Shown: positions 52,511 through 61,965 of the stretch, piece after piece
How positions within the stretch are numbered: the stretch's first letter is position 1
Layout of the letters: every line of letters starts with the position of its first letter
Origin: CAYSPG01 sp964432885
Lineage (GTDB): Bacteria > Bacteroidota > Bacteroidia > AKYH767-A > OLB10
Reading direction: 5' to 3'
DNA length: 64,000 nucleotides
Assembly (NCBI GenBank): GCA_964432885.1
Contig: CAYSPG010000002.1
Span: 1 to 64,000, forward strand
Notes under the pieces: model-generated
The model's input: the letters and a program-made list of their open reading frames with translations, nothing else
Told to the model about the DNA's origin: nothing
Database searches by the model: none
Translations under genes and position numbers: made by a program

Positions 52511-52740
52511 AAAAAACACACACCCTTATTTTGAGTATAACAATTCTGTTAGTAAAACTTTCAAATGCAACAAATCTTATCAGCAATGGAGGATTTGAAT
52601 CGGGATCTTCAGTTGCTTTTTTTCAACATGGTTTGGGTAAGGAGCAAAAATTAGATTTATCACACCTGCAAAAAGGAGTTTATGTTGTAAAAATAGTGCA
52701 GCAGGGTGTTGTAAGTACGGGTAAGGTGGTGGTGGAGTAG
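52507..52740 (+). pseudogene. Internally deleted T9SS cargo gene
   Basis: Seventy-seven codons that join a signal peptide (THTLILSITILLVKLSNA) and the start of a mature domain (NLISNGGFESGSS) directly to the end of a T9SS type A sorting domain (LDLSHLQKGVYVVKIVQ...GKVVVE). The middle of the protein and the first half of the sorting domain are missing. It keeps an open frame, so a small peptide could still be made. It is most simply an in-frame internal deletion of a larger secreted protein. Confidence 0.6.
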
Positions 52741-52757
52741 TTTTTTATCCCCGGCAT

Positions 52758-54425
52758 TTACTGCCTCACAATTTTTTGTTTGTGTATTTTATTATCGGTA
52801 ACAATGCGTAAAAAATAAATTCCGCGTGCAACAAAAAGCGGCACCTGCACATGGTTTACCTTGCCGGGAAAAAAAGTTGATTTGCTATCGTAAATTAATT
52901 TGCCTGCAATATCAAAAACCTGGCAGGTGTAATCCTGGTTGGTATCGGAATAAAAATCGAAACTTAACGGATGCTGGTTGTCAAACGGATTGTTGTACAC
53001 TTCGGCAATAAACTCGCCACTGCCGGGTGCGGGATTTAAAAGGCTTGCAAGGATGGAACACGCTGTTTCAAAATTTGGCAAGCCGTAACCAATTAACGAG
53101 TCGGGGGTGGCATATTGGCTGGCGCTTTGTTTAATGGCGTCAATCAGTTGCATGTTGGTAGCGCTGGGATTGCACTGCCACAGGCAAGCCGACAAACCTG
53201 CAAGTATGGGGCAGCTAAATGAAGTGCCGTTGCCGGGAAATGCTCCACCGTTATTTACATCGGCCACATACGCGCCTGCGCCCTGTGCTGCTACGGTTGG
53301 TTTTACGCGGCCATCGCTTGTGGGGCCTGTGCTGCTAAAACCGGCATAGTTGCCCAAATCATCAACGGCACCGGCAGTAATAATGCTGTCGGCATCGGCA
53401 GGGGCTGTTATGTATTGCCAAAAGCCTCCGCCACTGTTGCCGGCACTGTTTACCACCACCATGCCTTTTCGCGCTGCCATTACAGCAGCTTTTGAAACGG
53501 GTGTGGTGTTGCCATTCATATCCTGGTAGGTGTGATTCATGGTGGCATCGTCAAACACGCTGTAGCCAAGCGATGATGAGATAATGTCGGCACCGGCACT
53601 GTCGGCAAATTCGGCTGCTGTGGCCCATGTATATTCTTCAATTAAATTTTCGGAAGGTGCATATTCTGACATCAGCAAAATAAACGAAGCCTCAGGGGCT
53701 GTGCCCACAATTACACCGGGCTGGTTGGCGCCAATAAGCGACAGGGTGTATGAGCCATGCGCATCGTCATCATACACATTGCTGTTGTTGGCATAGTAAT
53801 CATACGTATAAAGAATGCGGTTATTGGCATATAAGGAGTCAAACACATTCATTTGGTCGGCATTGTAACAACCGGCATCCAGCATGGCAATAATCATTCC
53901 GCTGCCGCGATGTCCCATATCATGCAGCATATCGCCATTAAGCATTTGTATTTGATTGGCGGCCATACCGTAATTATAAAAACCATTGGTACGCAGTGCA
54001 GGTTGCTGGTTTTGTGTTGTGGTAATTTTTTCTGTTTGAAATTTATTTTTTCCTGTGGGCTGTGCCATTCGGCCCACGTGCACGCTGCTTTGCACATAAG
54101 GCAATGCAAGTATTTGTGCAAGCGCATTGGGATTTGAAGATACATCAACGGTAACGCTGTTGTTCCACTTTGATGTGTTTAATATGGCAGCACCTGTGGC
54201 CGCAACTCCGGTAACGTATTGCGGGTTTACAGGCAAGTCAAATGCATCAATGACAATGCCTGCCTGTGTACGCCTTGTAATGGCGCGCGATGACAAATAC
54301 TGCGATGGATTTGAGATTGAAAACGGTGAATTGTTTTTATCGGAAAATAAAATTACGTGCCTGTCCTGGGCAAAGGTGTTTGCAAACAAAAAAGAAGAGA
54401 TGGAAAGAAGTAATAGTTTTTTCAT
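52758..54425 (-). CDS. Secreted S8-family (subtilisin-like) peptidase with T9SS sorting domain
   Basis: A 555-residue exported serine peptidase. The signal peptide ends TFAQ. Propeptide-like sequence runs to about 160. The catalytic Asp is in IIAMLDAGCY, His in DDDAHGSYTLS (HGxxT-like), and Ser in GNGTSFSCPILAG. The oxyanion Asn is in VVNSAGNSGG. The last 80 residues are a T9SS type A domain (VYNNPFDNQHPL...IAGKLIYD...ARGIYFLRIV...KIVRQ). It is probably a cell-surface or extracellular protease. It is downstream of a lipoprotein gene on the same strand (9-nt gap), so the two are likely co-transcribed. Confidence 0.9.
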   Translation of the reverse strand: MKKLLLLSISSFLFANTFAQDRHVILFSDKNNSPFSISNPSQYLSSRAITRRTQAGIVIDAFDLPVNPQYVTGVAATGAAILNTSKWNNSVTVDVSSNPNALAQILALPYVQSSVHVGRMAQPTGKNKFQTEKITTTQNQQPALRTNGFYNYGMAANQIQMLNGDMLHDMGHRGSGMIIAMLDAGCYNADQMNVFDSLYANNRILYTYDYYANNSNVYDDDAHGSYTLSLIGANQPGVIVGTAPEASFILLMSEYAPSENLIEEYTWATAAEFADSAGADIISSSLGYSVFDDATMNHTYQDMNGNTTPVSKAAVMAARKGMVVVNSAGNSGGGFWQYITAPADADSIITAGAVDDLGNYAGFSSTGPTSDGRVKPTVAAQGAGAYVADVNNGGAFPGNGTSFSCPILAGLSACLWQCNPSATNMQLIDAIKQSASQYATPDSLIGYGLPNFETACSILASLLNPAPGSGEFIAEVYNNPFDNQHPLSFDFYSDTNQDYTCQVFDIAGKLIYDSKSTFFPGKVNHVQVPLFVARGIYFLRIVTDNKIHKQKIVRQ

Positions 54426-54434
54426 GCGCTGGAA

Positions 54435-55115
54435 TTAATTATGTGAATTTAAAATTTCGGTATATTCGTAAATATAAGATGTATCGGTTCCATTAGGTGT
54501 AAAATTAAAATTGTAGTTTCTTGTTTCCTTATAAATCATACCCACATTGGTTGCAAATTTTTCTTGTGCAAATTGCTGGTCAATCAATGTTTCGTCATCG
54601 GCTTGTAATACGGTAAGAACAGAGTCGAACACCAAATTGTTTTGAGCAAACGGCTGATGAATGTCTGTTATCTCATAATCATGAGCAGGTAAAATATTTT
54701 TTGCATTGCCATTCCATTTTGTGTTTTGCTGTAACGGAAAATTAAGTTTAATGTAGGTGATGTTATTTTCTTTTTTCTCCACATTATCGGCAGTAACGTT
54801 TGATGTCCACACATTATAAATAACCCAGGGGTCGTTACTGGTATTGCGCGTATAGCGTTCGAGGCGAAAAGTGGGGCGGCCTTCGGCATCGGTAAAAATG
54901 GATTCGACACGCTCAAGGATTTGATAGCTTGAATCGTACTCGTTTAAATCTTTTGTATGAACATGTACATCGTAAATCAATGAGTCGCCTACTTGCATGG
55001 GGTAGTAATTTGTGCCAATGTAAACATCACTTTCAACAGCACTGTCTTTTTTACAGGCCGAAAAAATGATAGCACATGAGCCGGTAATAAAAAGCCAACG
55101 GGTAATTTTTATCAT
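54435..55115 (-). CDS. Lipoprotein of unknown function
   Basis: A 226-residue lipoprotein with lipobox IIFSAC (C21) followed by KKDS. The mature protein is beta-rich with a start typical of a Bacteroidota family of unknown function (YYPMQVGDSLIYDVHVHTKD). It is not otherwise recognised. It lies 9 nt upstream of the secreted subtilisin gene in the same direction. Confidence 0.72.
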   Translation of the reverse strand: MIKITRWLFITGSCAIIFSACKKDSAVESDVYIGTNYYPMQVGDSLIYDVHVHTKDLNEYDSSYQILERVESIFTDAEGRPTFRLERYTRNTSNDPWVIYNVWTSNVTADNVEKKENNITYIKLNFPLQQNTKWNGNAKNILPAHDYEITDIHQPFAQNNLVFDSVLTVLQADDETLIDQQFAQEKFATNVGMIYKETRNYNFNFTPNGTDTSYIYEYTEILNSHN

Positions 55116-55297
55116 AACTTATTTACAATGCGGTTTGCAACAGCAATAATATAAAAAAATGGGGGTTTTATTGTAGTGTTGGTGTCAGTTTTTATACATT
55201 TTTTTACCCAACTTGTTTTTGAAAAACCAAAGGGCATTTTAAAGGTAAGAGTACAAAACAATTTGAATATACTGTTTAAAATCTGTGGCTTAATGAT

Positions 55298-55305
55298 TAC
55301 TTTCG
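55298..55305 (+). promoter_or_regulatory. Candidate -7 box TACTTTCG (etf genes)
   Basis: One mismatch from TAnnTTTG, 34 nt before the etfB ATG. No well-placed -33 element. Confidence 0.3.
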
Positions 55306-55339
55306 CAGCTTTAAAACTAACCACATAACTATTTTTAAG

Positions 55340-56077
55340 ATGGATATTTTAGTTTGCATAAGCAATGTTCCTGACACTACAACCAAAATAAATTTTACCG
55401 AAGATAAAAAGTCGCTGGTTACTACGGGAATACAATACATTATAAATCCTTATGACGAAATTGCGCTAACACGAGCAATAGAGATAACCGAAAAAGCATC
55501 AGGCAAGGTAACGGTAATAAATGTGGGCGATGCCACCACCGAGCCTACTATACGCAAAGCACTTGCAATAGGTGCTACGGATGCTGTACGTGTAAATGCA
55601 GCCCCACGCGATGCTTATTTTGTAGCAACCCAAATAGCAGAATACGCCAAAAAAAACAAGTATGACATGATACTTATGGGTCGCGAGTCGATAGACTATA
55701 ACGGTTCGCAAGTGTGCAGCATGGTGGGCGAACTGCTTGATATGCCGAGCATAAGCATTGTAAAATCATTAAACATAGATGGCAATAATGCTACCCTTGA
55801 ACGCGAAATAGAAGGAGGCAAGGAGGTAATTACATGCCCACTTCCATTTACAGCCAGTGCCACCGAAGGTATGGCCGAGCCACGCATACCCAACATGCGC
55901 GGCATCATGAGTGCACGCACCAAACCTCTTTCAGTAGTTGAACCTGTTGAGGCAAGTGAATTGAGTAAAGTAACGCAATATGACAAGCCAGCAGCACGCA
56001 CACAGGTAAAGCTGGTAGATGCATCAAACGTAAACCAGTTGCTTGAGCTATTGCGCCATGAAGCTAAAGCCATTTAA
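55340..56077 (+). CDS. etfB: Electron transfer flavoprotein beta subunit
   Basis: A 245-residue AMP-binding subunit of the ETF heterodimer, which takes electrons from acyl-CoA dehydrogenases. The start MDILVCISNVPDTTTKINF, the central INPYDEIALTRAIEI and ILMGRESIDYNGSQV motifs, and TASATEGMAEPRIPNMRGIM are typical. It is 53 nt upstream of etfA and co-transcribed. Its likely donor here is the long acyl-CoA dehydrogenase at 39350. Confidence 0.95.
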   Translation: MDILVCISNVPDTTTKINFTEDKKSLVTTGIQYIINPYDEIALTRAIEITEKASGKVTVINVGDATTEPTIRKALAIGATDAVRVNAAPRDAYFVATQIAEYAKKNKYDMILMGRESIDYNGSQVCSMVGELLDMPSISIVKSLNIDGNNATLEREIEGGKEVITCPLPFTASATEGMAEPRIPNMRGIMSARTKPLSVVEPVEASELSKVTQYDKPAARTQVKLVDASNVNQLLELLRHEAKAI

Positions 56078-56130
56078 GTAACGTGTGTTTTTTTAATTAA
56101 TCAGCAATATATAAAAAGAGCAAATAAAAA

Positions 56131-57108
56131 ATGAACATATTAGTATATACCGAAAATTCAGCAGGAAAATTTAAAAAGTCGGCTTATGAAGTGGTATCGT
56201 ATGCAAGTGCGATTGCTAAAAACGGAGGAGGTAATGTAACTGCCATTTCCATTGGTGATGTAAGTACTGACGAACTTACTAAACTTGGAAATTATGGTGC
56301 ATCAAAGGTGCTTAATGTAAGTGGAGAGCAGCTAAAAAATTTTGTAAACCAGGCTTATGCATCTGTTATAGCCGAGGCTGCAAAAAAAGAAAACGCCAAA
56401 CTTATAGTTATAGCAAATACTTTTTCGGGAAAAGGAATGGCTCCGCGTGTGGCGGTAAAACTTAATGCTGGATTTGCAGACGGGGCAATAGGCTTGCCTA
56501 ATACCAGCAATGGATTTACAGTTCGCAAGTCAGCATACTCAGGCAAAGCGTTTGCAGATGTTGAACTTACATCGGACATAAAAGTAGTAACTCTTGTACC
56601 CAATGCCTTTGCCGCTGTTGAAAATAAAGTTACTGCACAGGTTGAAAATTTTACTCCAGAAATAAAACCTACTGATTTTAATGCAATGGTAAAAGAAATT
56701 GTACGTGCAGCAGATAAAATATCATTGCCTGAGGCAGAAATTGTGGTGAGTGCCGGCCGTGGATTAAAAGGCCCCGAAAACTGGGGAATGGTGGAAGAAC
56801 TAGCCGGATTACTTGGCGCAGCCACAGCCTGCAGTAAACCTGTAAGCGATGCCCATTGGCGTCCGCACAGCGAGCACGTAGGGCAAACAGGACTTGCTAT
56901 AAGCCCTAACTTATATATTGCCATTGGTATTTCGGGAGCCATACAGCATTTGGCAGGTGTAAGTTCGTCAAAAACCATCGTGGTTATTAATAAAGATGCC
57001 GAAGCACCGTTTTTTAAAGCAGCTGATTACGGCATTGTGGGAGACGCTTTTGAGGTTGTTCCTAAGCTAATAGAAGAAGTTAAAAAATTAAAGGGCGCTA
57101 ATGCTTAA
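56131..57108 (+). CDS. etfA: Electron transfer flavoprotein alpha subunit
   Basis: A 325-residue FAD-binding subunit. The C-terminal FAD domain has VSAGRGLKGPENWGMVEELA, then SDAHWRPHSEHVGQTG and ISGAIQHLAGVSSSKTIV, followed by VINKDAEAPFF. These contact FAD in ETF structures. It forms a heterodimer with EtfB and passes electrons to ETF:quinone oxidoreductase, not seen in this window. Confidence 0.95.
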   Translation: MNILVYTENSAGKFKKSAYEVVSYASAIAKNGGGNVTAISIGDVSTDELTKLGNYGASKVLNVSGEQLKNFVNQAYASVIAEAAKKENAKLIVIANTFSGKGMAPRVAVKLNAGFADGAIGLPNTSNGFTVRKSAYSGKAFADVELTSDIKVVTLVPNAFAAVENKVTAQVENFTPEIKPTDFNAMVKEIVRAADKISLPEAEIVVSAGRGLKGPENWGMVEELAGLLGAATACSKPVSDAHWRPHSEHVGQTGLAISPNLYIAIGISGAIQHLAGVSSSKTIVVINKDAEAPFFKAADYGIVGDAFEVVPKLIEEVKKLKGANA

Positions 57109-57143
57109 TGGTTTTATTTTTTATATACTTTTAGAAACCCGAA

Positions 57144-57758
57144 ATGAAAAAAGTAAGATTAGAAATAGTTGGACTATCTTATAGCCAGACACAGAGTGGA
57201 GCTTATGCGCTGGTACTTGCCGAACAAGGTGGTACACGCAGGCTACCAATAATTATTGGCAGCTACGAGGCACAGGCCATTGCTGTTGAACTTGAAAACA
57301 TGGCGCCAAGCAGACCGCTAACACACGATTTGTTTAAAAACTTTGCAGTAGCCTTTACCATTCATATAGACGAAGTAATTGTGTATAACCTTAAAGAAGG
57401 AATTTTTTATTCAAAGCTTATGTGCAGCAATGGTGAAAAAAGCATAGAAATAGATGCGCGCACAAGTGATGCAATTGCTATGGCGGTACGATTTAATTGC
57501 CCTATATACACCTATGAATTTATACTTTCGCAAGCAGGAGTGGTTCTTGATGATGAAGCCATAAAAGAAGAAGCAACCAAGGCCGCGCCCGAAGAAAAAA
57601 AGAAAGTGCCTGTTGAACGAAAAAAGAAACAAACATCAGGCGATTACGGAAGCTATACAAACGAAGAACTAAAAGAAGCGCTTATAAAAGCCCTTGATAA
57701 CGAAGATTACGAAACAGCATCGAAAATAAGAGACGAGCAAAACCGAAGAATTAAGTAA
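57144..57758 (+). CDS. Bifunctional nuclease family protein with C-terminal UVR motif
   Basis: A 204-residue protein. Residues 1-135 are a BFN/DUF151 domain (VGLSYSQTQSGAYALVL, RRLPIIIGSYEAQAIA, ARTSDAIAMAVRFNCPIY). A charged linker (about 140-170) precedes a UvrB/UvrC-type motif (ELKEALIKALDNEDYETAS, then IRDEQNRRIK). The BFN domain is named from a plant protein with DNase and RNase activity; the bacterial role is unsettled. It sits 35 nt after etfA and is probably in the same transcript. Confidence 0.88.
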   Translation: MKKVRLEIVGLSYSQTQSGAYALVLAEQGGTRRLPIIIGSYEAQAIAVELENMAPSRPLTHDLFKNFAVAFTIHIDEVIVYNLKEGIFYSKLMCSNGEKSIEIDARTSDAIAMAVRFNCPIYTYEFILSQAGVVLDDEAIKEEATKAAPEEKKKVPVERKKKQTSGDYGSYTNEELKEALIKALDNEDYETASKIRDEQNRRIK

Positions 57759-57796
57759 AAAGTTAATTTACCATTAACAAATTAAATACATACAGT

Positions 57797-58510
57797 TTGC
57801 GAGATAGCATTTTTAATAAAAGCAACAATTTTTTAGAGGTGTTTTTTTTGTTTTTTATTTTATTAGCTCCTCCAGCACAATCTCAAAACTGCCGCACCCC
57901 CCTTGCCGACCAGCTTTATCAACCTAAATTTGAACAGGTAAAAGCTCAGCCCGAAGACGATTTACGTTTTGACATAGCCACGCTCCACTTGGTTAATAAT
58001 TGTTTTAGCAGTTTGCAGATAAAATACATTGCACGCCTTTTTGTACAGGACGAAGTAAGATTTACATACGCCAAACTTGCCTACAAGCACTGCACCGATG
58101 TTGAAAATTATTATGATGTGCTTGATGCATTTAAAGGCCACGGGTATGCTTTTAGAATGTATGATTATTTAAATGCAATAAAAAATTTCCCTCCTCCAAG
58201 CGAGGCCCTGCCTCCCTGCAATGTTTCGGCTTCTGATTTTACTCAAATTAAATCGAGCATTGGCAACGAAAATGTAAGCTCCACACAACTGGCGCTTGCA
58301 AAACAAGTGGTAACAGCAAAGAAATGCTTTTCGTCCCCTCAAATTAAAGAACTTGTTTCATTAATTTCTATTGAGAGTTATAAACTTGAATTTGCCAAAT
58401 ATGCATATGCATATACTACCGATAAAGAAAATTATTACCAGGTAGCCGATGTTTTTTCAACCAGCAGTACCAAAAAACAACTACTTGACTTTATTGGTGC
58501 TGATAAATAA
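57797..58510 (+). CDS. Exported DUF4476 protein
   Basis: A 237-residue protein with a signal peptide (FLEVFFLFFILLAPPAQSQ) and two copies of a helical unit of about 90 residues. Each has a pattern like F...KQVV...CFSSPQIKELVSLISIE...KLEFAKYAY...D.ENYYQVADVF, which matches DUF4476. Function unknown. The start is TTG at 57797, as no ATG precedes the signal peptide. Confidence 0.82.
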   Translation: MRDSIFNKSNNFLEVFFLFFILLAPPAQSQNCRTPLADQLYQPKFEQVKAQPEDDLRFDIATLHLVNNCFSSLQIKYIARLFVQDEVRFTYAKLAYKHCTDVENYYDVLDAFKGHGYAFRMYDYLNAIKNFPPPSEALPPCNVSASDFTQIKSSIGNENVSSTQLALAKQVVTAKKCFSSPQIKELVSLISIESYKLEFAKYAYAYTTDKENYYQVADVFSTSSTKKQLLDFIGADK

Positions 58511-58566
58511 AAAAGTACCGGTATAAAAAACTTTTGGGATACCCCTTTTTTTTCGAAAAAAATTAT

Positions 58567-58574
58567 TACTTTCG
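58567..58574 (+). promoter_or_regulatory. Candidate -7 box TACTTTCG
   Basis: One mismatch from TAnnTTTG, 44 nt upstream of the large secreted protein gene at 58619. No clear -33 partner. Confidence 0.3.
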
Positions 58575-58618
58575 GTGAACATTAGTTTGCCTTCTTAAAC
58601 TAACAAAACCAAAGTACC

Positions 58619-60361
58619 ATGAACAAACTATACACCTTAGCTGTAGTTGTTTTCTTTTCTTACCAAAGCAATTCGCAAAACGTAAAAGTAGGAGCTACTG
58701 CTACAGCACCCAATGCATCTGCCATGCTTGATATTGATGGCATAACAGGTTTAACACAAGCCAAGGGAATGCTTATTCCGCGTGTTACTGACGCACAGCG
58801 TACATTAATGAATCCTTTACCGGCAGCAGCGCAAGGCTTACTTGTTTATCAAACAAATACTGCAGGCACTTCGCTTGAAGGATTTTATTATAACATATCA
58901 ACCACCACAGTACCTAATTGGGTTTATCTGGTAACAGATAAAACAAGCTGGCTGCTTACAGGCAATGCAGGAACTACAGCCGGAACTAATTTTATTGGCA
59001 CCACCGACAGCCAGGATTTTATTTTTAAATCGGCAGGAAATGCCGCTGCTAACGAGCGTATGCGCATAAGCAAGGATGGAAATATTTCGATAAATAATGC
59101 AGGTTATCAGGCGGGAGATGTTTTTAGCGTTTACGGTAATGGAACCACCACCGGAACCGTAGCCAATACGAGTGCACTTGGCTCATTTGCAATTAATGGA
59201 TATTCAAACTCAGGGCTGGGTGCGGGTGCAGGAATATATGGCGAACAAGCAGGTGCAGGAATAGCCATTTGGGGAAACTCAACCGGATACGGTGTATATG
59301 GGGCAACAAATGCAAACGGAACTTCGCCTGGTGTGTATGGCGAAAATTACAATGCCTCAACCGCGCTACCTATCAATGTATCGGCATATGGTGTTTATGG
59401 AACAAATAATCGTGTGCCAAGCGGCACAGGCAGTTCAATAGGTGTAGTAGGGCGTGTGGATGCAACCGTTACTGCAGGAACTGCTGTGGGTGTGTACGGC
59501 TTTTCGGCATCTATTACAGGCTATGGAATGAGGGCGTATAATCAAAACGTAAGCGGCACCGGATTGCTTACATCAGGACAAAATGTTGCCGGCACTTTTC
59601 TTACTGCAGGATCTGGTGGAGCATTTACAGGAAGCACTACAGGTGGTTTTGGCTATGGCACCGCTGTTTCCAACGGAACCGGCTTGGTAGGCGGTGGTAA
59701 TGCAGGTGGTATTACAACTTTAACAAGCGGGTCGGGAGTGGCTGGCACAGGTGTGGCAATTGGTGTTGCAGGATTTTCTACTTCTACAGCAGCTATTAAC
59801 AGGGGTGGAGGATATTTTTCATCAAATGCCGGCACTTCGTATGCTTATGTTGGCGGCATAACCTTACTTGGCGTTAACCGAAAAATTGAAGGCAACGGTA
59901 CAGTAAATACTACTGTAAAAGATACCCAAGGAAACAATGTGGTGTTATCAGCTCCCGAAGCACCCGAAAATTTATTTCAGGATTACGGTACAGGGCAATT
60001 GATAAATGGTAAAGCATTAATTACCCTTGACCCTATTTTTTCTAAAAACATAATTGTTAATGAGCAGCATCCCTTGCGCGTGTTTATACAATTGCGCGAT
60101 GATTGCAAAGGTGTATATGTAACCCACGAAACGGCATCAGGTTTTGAGGTAAAAGAACTGCAAAACGGAAATTCAAGCGCCCGCTTTTACTGGACTGTAA
60201 CTGCAAACCGTGCTGATGAAATAAATCCTGATGGAACTGTTTCAAAATATTCAGCCGAACGGTTTGCTCCTGCCATGGGCGCTGCTCCTGCAGTAAACCA
60301 ACAAATAATTAACAATACAACAGGAAATATTGAAGTTGCTGAACCGGCTATTAAAAAGTAA
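58619..60361 (+). CDS. Large repetitive exported protein (fibre/stalk-like)
   Basis: A 580-residue protein with signal peptide ending NSQ. The N-terminal ASAMLDIDG...KGMLIPRVTDAQR segment is common in Bacteroidota surface proteins that resemble phage tail-fibre proteins. The middle (about 190-400) is Gly/Thr/Ala-rich with repeated GVYG-type units (GIYGEQ, GVYGAT, GVYGEN, GVYGTN, GVYGFS), likely a beta-helical stalk. The C-terminal 130 residues (LITLDPIFSKNIIVNE...VFIQLRDDCKGVYV) form a compact domain. There is no T9SS sorting domain. It is followed 18 nt later by a T9SS cargo gene, so the two may form one unit. Confidence 0.8.
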   Translation: MNKLYTLAVVVFFSYQSNSQNVKVGATATAPNASAMLDIDGITGLTQAKGMLIPRVTDAQRTLMNPLPAAAQGLLVYQTNTAGTSLEGFYYNISTTTVPNWVYLVTDKTSWLLTGNAGTTAGTNFIGTTDSQDFIFKSAGNAAANERMRISKDGNISINNAGYQAGDVFSVYGNGTTTGTVANTSALGSFAINGYSNSGLGAGAGIYGEQAGAGIAIWGNSTGYGVYGATNANGTSPGVYGENYNASTALPINVSAYGVYGTNNRVPSGTGSSIGVVGRVDATVTAGTAVGVYGFSASITGYGMRAYNQNVSGTGLLTSGQNVAGTFLTAGSGGAFTGSTTGGFGYGTAVSNGTGLVGGGNAGGITTLTSGSGVAGTGVAIGVAGFSTSTAAINRGGGYFSSNAGTSYAYVGGITLLGVNRKIEGNGTVNTTVKDTQGNNVVLSAPEAPENLFQDYGTGQLINGKALITLDPIFSKNIIVNEQHPLRVFIQLRDDCKGVYVTHETASGFEVKELQNGNSSARFYWTVTANRADEINPDGTVSKYSAERFAPAMGAAPAVNQQIINNTTGNIEVAEPAIKK

Positions 60362-60379
60362 AAGCACAAAGAATTATTT

Positions 60380-61963
60380 ATGCGCCTGATATTTCGCAAA
60401 CTCCTTCTATTTGTTTTTTTAATGCGGACATCCTGCTTATGGCTATCTGCACAGGGTATTATTAATAATGGCGCATCAGTTTATATCAATTCAAATACTA
60501 CTATTTGGATTGACGGAAACGGCCCAGGTGGTTTTACAAACCAGGATGCAGGTGCTTTTACAGGTAACGTAACCAACAATGGTTCAATGTATGTGCATGG
60601 AAACTGGACTAATAATGCAACATCAAATGTGTTTACCTCAAATGCAGGATTTGTTTACTTAAACGGCCCAGCACAATTAATCAATGGCAGCACACCTACC
60701 TTTTTTTACCGCTTATCTACAGCAGGTACGGGAGCAAAAACACTAGGCGTAAATACATCAGTTGGTGGAGGATTTCCTGCACCTAATGGCGGAATAACAA
60801 TTGTTCAACCAATTATATTAAACTCAAATGTGCTAACCATTACAAATCCTGCAGCCGGGCTTGCAACTGTTGACGACACAGGTGGTGGTTACATAATAAG
60901 TGAAACAAATGCAGCAACAAACCCAAGTATAATTCAATGGAACATGGGTTCTGCTAATGGCAATTATAAATTTCCTTTTGGCGATGCAAGTGGAATTCTG
61001 ATACCTTTTTACCTAAACAAGTCAGCAGGAACCGGTAATGTTTCTGTTTCAACACGACATACCAATACGGCTATTCGTGATAATCAACCCTGGCAATCAG
61101 GAGTAAGTACTATGTTTAGTCCTGTAGTTGGTGGGCCGGGCGAAATTCCTGTTGTGGTTGATCGTTGGTGGGATGTTAATGTATCAGGCACAACAACTGC
61201 TGCTCTTACCTTTACCTATCAGGGTACAGAAAATACTTTGGCTGGTGCATATCAAAGTGGTCCGCTGGGTGCACAAACATGGTATGGAAGCGGCTGGGCT
61301 CCACCCACCGGAACAGGTCCTGGTGTAACCGTTGGCACAGCACAGGTTGTAACCCCTTCTCAACCTATTACTACTCGTCCGTGGGTTATTAGTTCCATTG
61401 CCGCACCGCTTCCTGTTGAGATGCTGAATTTTGATGTAGTTTGCAGCAACAAAAAAGCATTGCTGCAATGGAGTACAGCATCTGAAACCGATAATGACTT
61501 TTTTGATATTCAACGATCTTCTGATGCTTTGAATTTTGAATCGTTAAAAAAAATTAGCGGAGCAGGAACAACCAATATTGTACACCATTATTCTTTTATT
61601 GATGAAAAGCCGCTAAACCACATGTCGTACTACCGTATAAAGCAGGTTGACTTTAATGGAAGTTCAACTGCTACCTCACCTGAAGCTTTTGATGGCTGTG
61701 CAAACGAAATTTATTTTGAAACTTACATTGCCAACTCTTTGCCTGGTGAGCCTGTGCTTGTAATTAATTCTTCGTTAGCTAAAAATTTAAGTATAACTGT
61801 TTTTGATGCTGCGGCAAAACTTATTTTAAACAAATATGTTTCTGTCAGCGCAGGAATGACCTACTTAAATTTTTCAGAAACTAAAATTGCAAACGGCATT
61901 TACCTTGTAAGGGTAAGCGATTCACTTACTCATCAAAATCATAAGATGGTTTTTTCAAAATAA
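60380..61963 (+). CDS. Secreted surface protein with T9SS sorting domain
   Basis: A 527-residue exported protein with signal peptide ending LSAQ. Residues about 25-330 form a beta-rich region with repeated phrases like NNGSMYVHGNWTNNAT, often seen in Bacteroidota surface proteins. Residues about 350-430 include LPVEMLNFDVVCSNKKALLQW and an SETDNDFFDIQRS stretch, a fibronectin-III-like module. The final part is a T9SS type A-like domain (SITVFDAAAKLI...IANGIYLVRV...KMVFSK). Function unknown. It probably pairs with the upstream stalk-like protein. Confidence 0.8.
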   Translation: MRLIFRKLLLFVFLMRTSCLWLSAQGIINNGASVYINSNTTIWIDGNGPGGFTNQDAGAFTGNVTNNGSMYVHGNWTNNATSNVFTSNAGFVYLNGPAQLINGSTPTFFYRLSTAGTGAKTLGVNTSVGGGFPAPNGGITIVQPIILNSNVLTITNPAAGLATVDDTGGGYIISETNAATNPSIIQWNMGSANGNYKFPFGDASGILIPFYLNKSAGTGNVSVSTRHTNTAIRDNQPWQSGVSTMFSPVVGGPGEIPVVVDRWWDVNVSGTTTAALTFTYQGTENTLAGAYQSGPLGAQTWYGSGWAPPTGTGPGVTVGTAQVVTPSQPITTRPWVISSIAAPLPVEMLNFDVVCSNKKALLQWSTASETDNDFFDIQRSSDALNFESLKKISGAGTTNIVHHYSFIDEKPLNHMSYYRIKQVDFNGSSTATSPEAFDGCANEIYFETYIANSLPGEPVLVINSSLAKNLSITVFDAAAKLILNKYVSVSAGMTYLNFSETKIANGIYLVRVSDSLTHQNHKMVFSK

Positions 61964-61965
61964 AA

